Source: CBCYMI01 sp965183855
Lineage (GTDB): Bacteria > Pseudomonadota > Alphaproteobacteria > Caulobacterales > Maricaulaceae
Reading direction: 5' to 3'
Length of the DNA: 64,000 nt
Assembly: GCA_965183855.1 (NCBI GenBank)
Contig: CBCYMI010000008.1
Location: 1 to 64,000, forward strand
The position numbers and the translations under genes were made by a program. Below are positions 58,092 through 64,000 of the stretch, piece after piece. The notes below the pieces were generated by a model. It was not told the origin of the DNA and made no database searches. It worked only from the letters and a program-made list of their open reading frames with translations. Within the stretch, counting starts at the first letter, position 1. The number at the start of each line of letters is the position of its first letter.

Positions 58092-59470
58092 ATGCTTTGT
58101 TTATCTGCTTGGAATTTAAGAATTAAATATATTTATAATTCCGTGTTTTTGAATGACGATAACCAGAAAACACCGTCTCACTTTATGGATATATTAATGT
58201 TTATTCATCAAAAAACAAGCGTTCTTAGCCTGTTTACACATCAATTACCTGACAGGTTCGAACAATTAAGACGCAGAACATTGGTTCAATTAAGATGGCT
58301 TGCCATTAGTGGACAGACCATCACCGTTTTTTTTGTTTATTTTGGATTAAAGTTTTCATTGCCTTTACTTACATGCTCATTTATAATTGGATGTTCCATC
58401 CTACTTAATCTTTTTCTGACAAACATGACAAAACTTCAAAAACCTGTCAGAGAAAAAGAGCTAATTACACAATTAATCTTTGATATTATCCAACTTACAT
58501 CTCTACTTTTTCTAACAGGAGAGCTATCAAATCCATTCATTATGTTACTCTCTGTCCCAGTGATTATAGGAATTGCAGGACTTAGACCATATTATGGTAT
58601 TTTTCTGGCAATTATTATGGTAATTTCCACGGTCATTTTAGCATTTTTTAGTCTGCCACTTCCATGGGAAATCCCATCTGGATTACAATTTCCTGTTCTG
58701 TATAAAATTGGATTTTGGCTATCATTGATAATTACAACAGCCTTCACCGCAGCCTATACATAGCGTATGCCCCTTGAAACACGTCAAATGGCAAACGCAC
58801 TTTCTATAACAGAACATAGATTAGCAAAAAAATAAAAACTGTTTGCATTAGATGGTCTTGCTGCTGCACATGAATTAGAAACACCTCTGGCAAGTATTTT
58901 GTTAACCGCACGTGAAATGCACCAATCTATTGAAAAAAATCACCCATTATACGAAGATAGCCAGCTATTAATCTCTCAAAGCCTTAGATGCCAAGAAATT
59001 CTTGGAAAACTAGATCAGAAAAGTGAAAAAGAAAATGAGTTACATTCAAAAATTGATCTTATTACTTTACTAAATGAGATTATCACACCTTATCAGAATT
59101 TAAATATTCAAATTACAACACAATTTATTACATCACCAGAAACAATACCATCTCTTATTATAACGCACCGTCCTGAATTAATCTATGGGATTCGTAATTT
59201 TGTTGAAACCGCTGTACAACATGCACACAAAACGGTAATAATCACAGTTAGCCTTGATCCATATGAATTAAGAATTGATATTCTTGATGATGGTTCAGGA
59301 TTTCCACAAAACATACTTTCTGTATTAGGGGAATCTTATATTAGAAACCGAATCCATTCTACAAAAAAATCAAAAGGCTTGGAGCTTGGAATCTTTATTG
59401 CGATTACACTTCTTAAACGCATACATGCTCACTGAGCATGTATGCGGTGCTGTTGTAAGTATTAGCTGAA
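58092..59470 (+). pseudogene. regB: Redox sensor histidine kinase RegB (PrrB), decayed
   Basis: RegB normally autophosphorylates under low oxygen and activates RegA. The intact part (58092-58760) gives the membrane sensor with LRRRTLVQLRWLAISGQ and about six spans, including the ELSNPFIMLLSVPV-type quinone-sensing loop. In the same frame come TAG at 58761-58763 and TAA at 58833-58835. The second falls where homologues have Gln in EQKL-ALGGLAAA, consistent with a C-to-T change. The kinase core continues: H-box LAAAHELETPL (His codon 58869), LLISQSLRCQEILGKL with the redox Cys position, ETAVQHAH and DDGSGFP. The end is shifted: a stop at 59433 while GAVVSIS continues in another frame. Two stops, a shortened H-box and a shifted end make a functional kinase unlikely. 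Confidence 0.85.
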
Positions 59471-59730
59471 AACTTGATGATTTACATAAAATTTGAGAAG
59501 CAATTGAATATTAGACAGCTATTTTTATCTTAATTTTTGAGTATATAGATTGAAATTCTCTTCAATCAAACTCTTATAATTTGAATTCGAACTTTGATTA
59601 TAAACCAATACATTATATACTTATTATATGCTGTTTAGCTAAATTATTTAGTTAAATTATACGCGTTGTTTTTTTATCTGGAAAATATGATATCATATTT
59701 TCTTTTAATCATAGTGATCAATAATCAGAT

Positions 59731-60282
59731 ATGCATAAAACTCAGATCAATTCTTTACCTGATAAAAACCTGATGATTTTGGATGATGATCATATTTTCC
59801 GAAATCGTCTTTGTCGTGCCATGCTAAAAAGAGGATTTATCGCAAGTCCTGCATGTAATATTAAAGAAGCAAAGAAAATTGCATCCGAAAACCCTCCTGC
59901 CTTTGCTATTCTTGATATGAAGCTCGAGGATGGGAATGGTCTTGATATCGTCATAGAACTTAAAAAAAACCGACCTGATTGTCGAATTGTTATGCTAACA
60001 GGTTATGGTAATATAGCAAGCGCTGTTTCTGCTGTTAAATTAGGAGCCATTGATTACCTGGCAAAACCCGTTGATGCAGAAGCCTTAACCCATGCATTGC
60101 TTGTAAAAGAAGGGAAGCAACCCAAACTCCCAAATAATCCAATGTCTGCCAATCGTGTCAGGTGGGAATATATTCAACGTGTTTATGAATTATGTGAACA
60201 TAATGTATCAGAAACAGCAAGACGTTTAAATATGCACAGAAGAACTCTACAACGTATTTTAGCTAAAAAAGCACCTAAATAA
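59731..60282 (+). CDS. regA: Response regulator RegA (ActR/PrrA)
   Basis: Global redox regulator of respiration, carbon and nitrogen genes in alphaproteobacteria. 183 residues. The receiver domain has MILDDDHIFRNRL (acidic pair), phospho-Asp in FAILDMKLEDGNGL (about 67), MLTGYGNIASAVSAVKLGA and DYLAKPVDAEAL (conserved Lys). The Fis-type helix-turn-helix at the end, NVSETARRLNMHRRTLQRIL (about 160-179), is nearly invariant in RegA proteins. It follows the regB relic by 260-300 bases on the same strand. The regulator is intact while its cognate kinase is broken; it may act unphosphorylated or be fed by another kinase or acetyl phosphate. Confidence 0.95.
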   Translation: MHKTQINSLPDKNLMILDDDHIFRNRLCRAMLKRGFIASPACNIKEAKKIASENPPAFAILDMKLEDGNGLDIVIELKKNRPDCRIVMLTGYGNIASAVSAVKLGAIDYLAKPVDAEALTHALLVKEGKQPKLPNNPMSANRVRWEYIQRVYELCEHNVSETARRLNMHRRTLQRILAKKAPK

Positions 60283-60318
60283 GATAAGCTTTAAGAACCC
60301 TTCTTTTAAATCTTATCT
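60282..60318 (+). terminator. Long imperfect hairpin directly after regA
   Basis: AGATAAGCTTTAAGAA (from 60282) pairs with TTCTTTTAAATCTTATCT (to 60318) around CCC, with two small defects. It overlaps the regA stop. It has no T-run, so it may act as an RNA 3' stabiliser rather than a classical terminator. Confidence 0.5.
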
Positions 60319-60578
60319 AAATCCAATATATTCATTTATATCTCGGTTTTTCTGTATATATTCAATAAAAATAAATCGTTTAATTTTTAATTCTAAAGCT
60401 ATCTTCTGATTTTAAAGATTAAAATCAGATAATATAAACATATTGATATAAAACTTTGATCTGTTATCAATAAAATATAATGAAAAACTTGCTTTATCAA
60501 AGCCATGCCTAAGGGACAATAATAGCTATGTTTTAGGTTTATCAGAGCATATAAATCATAATAAGGATTTAATATAAT

Positions 60579-61487
60579 ATGAAACAGAAAACATCTCCAA
60601 TTCGTAAAGCAGTATTGCCCGTTGCAGGTTTTGGAACCCGTATTTTGCCCGCAAGTAAATCTATTCCAAAAGAAATGATTCCAGTCTTTAACAAACCCGC
60701 TTTAGATTATGTCGTTGAAGAGGCTTTCCAAGCTGGAATAGAACAAATTATCTTTGTTACTGGTCGTAATAAGGCAGCAATTGAAGATTATTTTGATCAT
60801 GCCTATGAGCTAGAACATAGTCTTGAAAAAAAAGGAAAAATAGAAATACTGAAAATGTTAAGGAAAAATATTCCAAATCCTGAACAAATCAGTTTTGTTA
60901 GACAACAAAGTGCTAAAGGCTTAGGGCATGCCGTTTGCTGTGCCGAGCATTTGATTGGAAATGAGCCTTTTGCAGTCCTATTACCAGATGTCTTAATTGA
61001 TAACAAACCTTCATGCTTGAAACAAATGATAACACTTTACCAAGAAACAGGAAAAACCAATATGTTGGCTGTTGAATATGTCGATTATGACCAAGTCAAT
61101 AAATATGGTATTATTCGTCCTGAAACAGAAGAAAAAATTCTGGAAACACATACAGAAAAAACAACCCTAATTCCAATCTCTGGCATGGTCGAAAAGCCAT
61201 CCAAGGAAACTGCACCATCCCAATTTGCAATTACGGGGCGCTATATCCTACAACCTGAAATTTTCTCCTTATTAAAAAAACAAACTAAGGGAGCAGGAGG
61301 AGAAATCCAGCTAACAGATGCAATGGCTAACTTAATGAAGATTCAAACCTTTCATGCTTGTTTGTATAAAGGAAAATCTTATGATTGTGGAGATCTGATT
61401 GGGTATCTCGAAGCATTTGCAGCCTTTGCTCTAAAAGATGAGATTCATGGTAAAAAAGCAAGAGAAACTCTTAAAAACATATTATAA
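60579..61487 (+). CDS. galU: UTP-glucose-1-phosphate uridylyltransferase
   Basis: Makes UDP-glucose for envelope polysaccharides. 302 residues, standard. VLPVAGFGTRILPASKSIPK (about 13-32) is the nucleotide-binding G-x-G-T-R-x-LP-A-[ST]-K start, then EMIPVFNKPALDYVVEEA, FVTGRNKAAIEDYFD, QSAKGLGHAV, LLPDVLI, GMVEKPSKETAPS, GRYILQPEIF, and GGEIQLTDAM for the sugar site. AAGGA lies upstream of the ATG. The neighbouring epimerase gene (convergent) acts on a related UDP-sugar, hinting at a shared polysaccharide route via UDP-glucuronate, although no UDP-glucose dehydrogenase is in the window. Confidence 0.96.
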   Translation: MKQKTSPIRKAVLPVAGFGTRILPASKSIPKEMIPVFNKPALDYVVEEAFQAGIEQIIFVTGRNKAAIEDYFDHAYELEHSLEKKGKIEILKMLRKNIPNPEQISFVRQQSAKGLGHAVCCAEHLIGNEPFAVLLPDVLIDNKPSCLKQMITLYQETGKTNMLAVEYVDYDQVNKYGIIRPETEEKILETHTEKTTLIPISGMVEKPSKETAPSQFAITGRYILQPEIFSLLKKQTKGAGGEIQLTDAMANLMKIQTFHACLYKGKSYDCGDLIGYLEAFAAFALKDEIHGKKARETLKNIL

Positions 61488-61684
61488 AATAAAAAAGATT
61501 CGTATTTCTGATGAAAACTTATATTAATTCTCAATTTATAATTCTGAGAATCAAACAGTTTATATAATCTTGCTTTCCTTATAATTTAAGAGATTTCAAA
61601 CATTTAAGTCTTATAAAATTATATAGATTAATATGCCTTGTTCATATTATTATTCTGTTATTCCCTAAAGCATGCTTATCTATT

Positions 61685-62662
61685 TTAAGAAACCCATTGA
61701 CGATACCAGGAAACAAAATTCTGCAATCCAGTCTTCAAAGATGTTTTGGGTTGATATCCATAATCTTTCATAATCTGCGTAATATCGGCAGACGTGTTTG
61801 TTACATCCCCTGATTGCATTGGTTTATATATTTTTTCGACTGGTTTTTCAGTGATTTCCTCTAAAAGCTCAATCATTTCTTCTAATGGAACAGGATTTGA
61901 TCCCCCAATATTATAAATACGATGGGCATGGAGAGGGGGGGTATCATATAGACAAGCAATAAGAGCTGGTAATATATCCTCAATATAAGTAAAGTCTCGT
62001 TTCATTTTACCCTGATTAAAAACAGGAATTGGTCTGTTTTGTAAAATTGCTTCCGTAAACAACCAATACGCCATATCTGGACGTCCCCATGGACCATACA
62101 CAGTAAAAAAACGAAGCCCTGTTTGTGCAATTCCATAAAGATGGCTATAACTATGGCTAATTAACTCGTCTGATTTCTTGGTTGCTGCATAAAGTGAAAC
62201 TGGATGATCAACAATAAAATCTTCTCTGAAAGGATCTTGCTTACATTCTCCATATACAGAACTTGAAGAAGCATAAACAAAATGAGATAAACACCCAGGG
62301 CGTTTCTGGGTTAATGCTCTTGCTGCTTCCAACATGGAAACATGACCAACCAGATTGGAATGTACATATGCCATCGGGTTTTCCAATGAATACCGTACCC
62401 CTGCCTGAGCTGCCAAATGCAAAATACGCCCAGGGGAAAGCTCTAAAATCGTGCTTTTAACAGTCTCATAATCTGCAATGTCTATTTCTTTAAAATGAAA
62501 ATTTGGAAAAACAGCCAGTTTTCGTAATCTTTCTTGCTTTAATTTTGGATCATAATAATCATTTAAATTATCAAACCCATAAATTATTTCACCTTTCTTC
62601 AAAAGTGTATAACATGCATGATACCCAATAAAACCTGCTGCACCTGTAATACAAACAGACAT
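61685..62662 (-). CDS. NAD-dependent epimerase, UDP-glucuronate 4-epimerase-like
   Basis: Extended SDR of about 325 residues. Start at ATG 62662 (MSVCITGAAGFIGYHACYTL), because AGAGGG lies just upstream; the longer frame to 62713 lacks this. NAD loop GAAGFIG; catalytic Ser-Tyr-Lys in YASSSSVYGE and VSLYAATKKSDELISHSY; TVYGPWGRPDMAYWLF and QGKMKRDFTYIEDI are hallmarks of UDP-glucuronate 4-epimerases (LpsL/CapI type), which make UDP-galacturonate for LPS or capsule. YGFDNLNDYYDPKLKQERL is also typical. Convergent with galU. The exact substrate is inferred from the subfamily. Confidence 0.9.
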   Translation of the reverse strand: MSVCITGAAGFIGYHACYTLLKKGEIIYGFDNLNDYYDPKLKQERLRKLAVFPNFHFKEIDIADYETVKSTILELSPGRILHLAAQAGVRYSLENPMAYVHSNLVGHVSMLEAARALTQKRPGCLSHFVYASSSSVYGECKQDPFREDFIVDHPVSLYAATKKSDELISHSYSHLYGIAQTGLRFFTVYGPWGRPDMAYWLFTEAILQNRPIPVFNQGKMKRDFTYIEDILPALIACLYDTPPLHAHRIYNIGGSNPVPLEEMIELLEEITEKPVEKIYKPMQSGDVTNTSADITQIMKDYGYQPKTSLKTGLQNFVSWYRQWVS

Positions 62663-62809
62663 AATATTCCCTCTATAATGAATGATACAAATACCAGATT
62701 CATGATCGAACAAGATCTTTTTTAATTAATTAAAAAAGTGATACTTTAAATTTATTATAATTTTTTTCTCTGAATGTCTGACAACGTATTTTTCTACAGA
62801 ATATCTGTA

Positions 62810-63868
62810 TCATAAATCCTCCATTTTTTCTTTCTTATTTAACTCTAGATTTAATTGTAAGGTTTCTTTTGGAACTGTTAATCCCAAATGTGAAAAAGCA
62901 TGTGAAGTTGCAATTCTACCTCTTGCAGAACGCATTATAAATCCATTCTGCAATAAAAACGGCTCAATAATATCTTCTATTGCATCACGCGCTTCTGATA
63001 ATGCTGCTGCCAATGTTTCAACACCAACAGGCCCACCTGAAAAGGTTCTACACAGAACAAACAAATATTTTCTATCCTGCTCATCTAATCCATATGTATC
63101 AACTTCTAACCTGGCAAGAGCTCTATCTGCAATTTTTTGATCAATCTTAAGGTGTCCTTCTATTTGTGCAATATCCCGGATACGTCTTAATAACCTCCCT
63201 GCAATTCTTGGAGTTCCACGAGATCTTCCTGCGATTTCCATGGCTCCTTCTGCACTGATATCCAGATTCATCTTAGCTGAACTGCGCATTAAAATTCGTG
63301 CAATATCTTTCTTCTGATAAAATTCAAGCCTTAGCGGTATTCCAAATCTATCCCTTAATGGTGTCGCTAATAAACCCGCTCGTGTTGTCGCTCCAATAAG
63401 CGTAAAACTAGGTAAATCAATTTTAACAGAACGTGCAGAGGGTCCTTCTCCAATAATCAAATCCAGTGTAAAATCTTCCATTGCAGGATAGAGGATTTCT
63501 TCAACGGCAGGAGCAAGCCTATGAATTTCATCAATAAACAAAACATCTCTTTCCTGAAGATTGGTTAATAAAGCAGCAAGATCTCCAGCACGTGCAATCA
63601 CAGGACCTGAAGTAGCCCGAAAGTTAACACTTAACTCACGCGAAATAATTTGAGCTAGAGTCGTTTTTCCAAGCCCTGGAGGACCAGATAAAAGAACATG
63701 ATCCAAAGATTCCTGACGATTGGCAGCTGCATGCACAAATGTTTTTAAATTATTAAGTGTTTTTTGTTGACCAACAAACTCCTCAAAACAAAGAGGTCTT
63801 AACGCACGATCTCTTGAATCATCTATTTGTTCATCTGCACTGGTTAATCTTGTTTTCTCGGAAGACAT
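62810..63868 (-). CDS. ruvB: Holliday junction branch migration helicase RuvB
   Basis: AAA+ motor that drives branch migration with RuvA. 352 residues. LRPLCFEEFVGQQKTLNNL opens the domain; Walker A is SGPPGLGKTTLAQI (about 60-73), Walker B LFIDEIHRLAPAVEE (about 110), sensor 1 LIGATTRAGLLATPLRDRFG (about 159), and the C-terminal winged helix has FSGGPVGVETLAAALSE. GGAG precedes the ATG. It starts 17 bases after ruvA ends, in the normal ruvAB arrangement. The short charged tail (LNKKEKMEDL) is the only unusual part. Confidence 0.97.
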   Translation of the reverse strand: MSSEKTRLTSADEQIDDSRDRALRPLCFEEFVGQQKTLNNLKTFVHAAANRQESLDHVLLSGPPGLGKTTLAQIISRELSVNFRATSGPVIARAGDLAALLTNLQERDVLFIDEIHRLAPAVEEILYPAMEDFTLDLIIGEGPSARSVKIDLPSFTLIGATTRAGLLATPLRDRFGIPLRLEFYQKKDIARILMRSSAKMNLDISAEGAMEIAGRSRGTPRIAGRLLRRIRDIAQIEGHLKIDQKIADRALARLEVDTYGLDEQDRKYLFVLCRTFSGGPVGVETLAAALSEARDAIEDIIEPFLLQNGFIMRSARGRIATSHAFSHLGLTVPKETLQLNLELNKKEKMEDL

Positions 63869-63885
63869 GATTTAAAACTCCATTA

Positions 63886-64000
63886 TCAAGCAAGCTCTTT
63901 TAAGGCTGCCTTTATCAAATCATCAACACTCTCTGGTTTAAAATCAACATCTTCATGCTTTCCTGATAATAAATCTGTAAGTACGGTTCGAACCTGGCTT
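63886..64000 (-). CDS. ruvA: Holliday junction protein RuvA, C-terminal end only
   Basis: The last 37 codons before the TGA at 63886-63888 end SVDDLIKAALKELA, the characteristic end of RuvA domain III, which contacts RuvB. The rest lies outside the window. Position 17 bases upstream of ruvB confirms the call. Confidence 0.85.
   Translation of the reverse strand, partial: SQVRTVLTDLLSGKHEDVDFKPESVDDLIKAALKELA

Overview
The window is AT-rich chromosomal DNA of an alphaproteobacterium. The evidence is gene content and order. There is a dnaA-dnaN-recF-gyrB block, mutY divergent from dciA-dsbA-smc, sdhCDA, and regB/regA with a senC-like gene. There is also an alphaproteobacterial-type Fur without CxxC zinc motifs, a SapC-family protein and a PodJ-like Sel1 protein. 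A Rhodospirillales/Acetobacteraceae-like relative is my best guess, but the sequence alone does not fix the taxon. Very low GC, long low-complexity insertions in core proteins, IS relics and several freshly broken genes suggest a lineage under relaxed selection, possibly host-associated. That lifestyle is inference.

Layout. 1-0.9 kb is an island of visibly higher GC with the start of a type I restriction specificity-like gene and a chimeric nuclease remnant. 1.0-3.0 kb holds an FAD-oxidoreductase relic and an intact photolyase. 3.2-9.1 kb holds a tandem duplication of an unrecognised gene of about 1,000 codons in which both copies are broken at different places. 9.4-10.4 kb is mdh, followed by about 1.9 kb without a recognisable gene that includes an IS1595-type relic. 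12.3-19.4 kb carries smc, dsbA, dciA and mutY (chromosome organisation, periplasmic thiol chemistry, helicase loading, repair). 19.5-22.4 kb is sdhCDA without an adjacent sdhB. 22.8-30.2 kb has a DUF885 peptidase-like gene, a 29.5-copy 8-bp tandem repeat, uppP, tsaB, a nitroreductase, nfu, usp and fur. 30.3-36.2 kb is a beta-oxidation set (acyl-CoA dehydrogenase, thiolase, FadJ-type protein). 36.7-43.0 kb has the PodJ-like gene, sapC, a second IS1595 relic and an SDR. 43.2-57.8 kb has PBP1A, a frameshifted CPA1 antiporter, a hypothetical gene, the gyrB-recF-dnaN-dnaA block, a long AT-rich gap and a SCO1/SenC gene. 58.1-64.0 kb has a decayed regB, intact regA, galU, a UDP-sugar epimerase, ruvB and the end of ruvA.

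How the genes fit together. The window covers replication initiation, segregation and repair (dnaA, dnaN, recF, gyrB, dciA, smc, mutY, phr, ruvAB). It also covers aerobic central metabolism (mdh, sdhCDA, beta-oxidation feeding acetyl-CoA to the TCA cycle), the redox and copper side of respiration (SenC, RegA), envelope building (UppP, PBP1A, GalU, epimerase) and iron handling (Fur, Nfu). The RegBA redox circuit appears to have lost its sensor kinase while keeping its response regulator. The most interesting unexplained object is the duplicated, complementarily broken gene at 3.2-9.1 kb: recombination between its copies would rebuild one intact reading frame.
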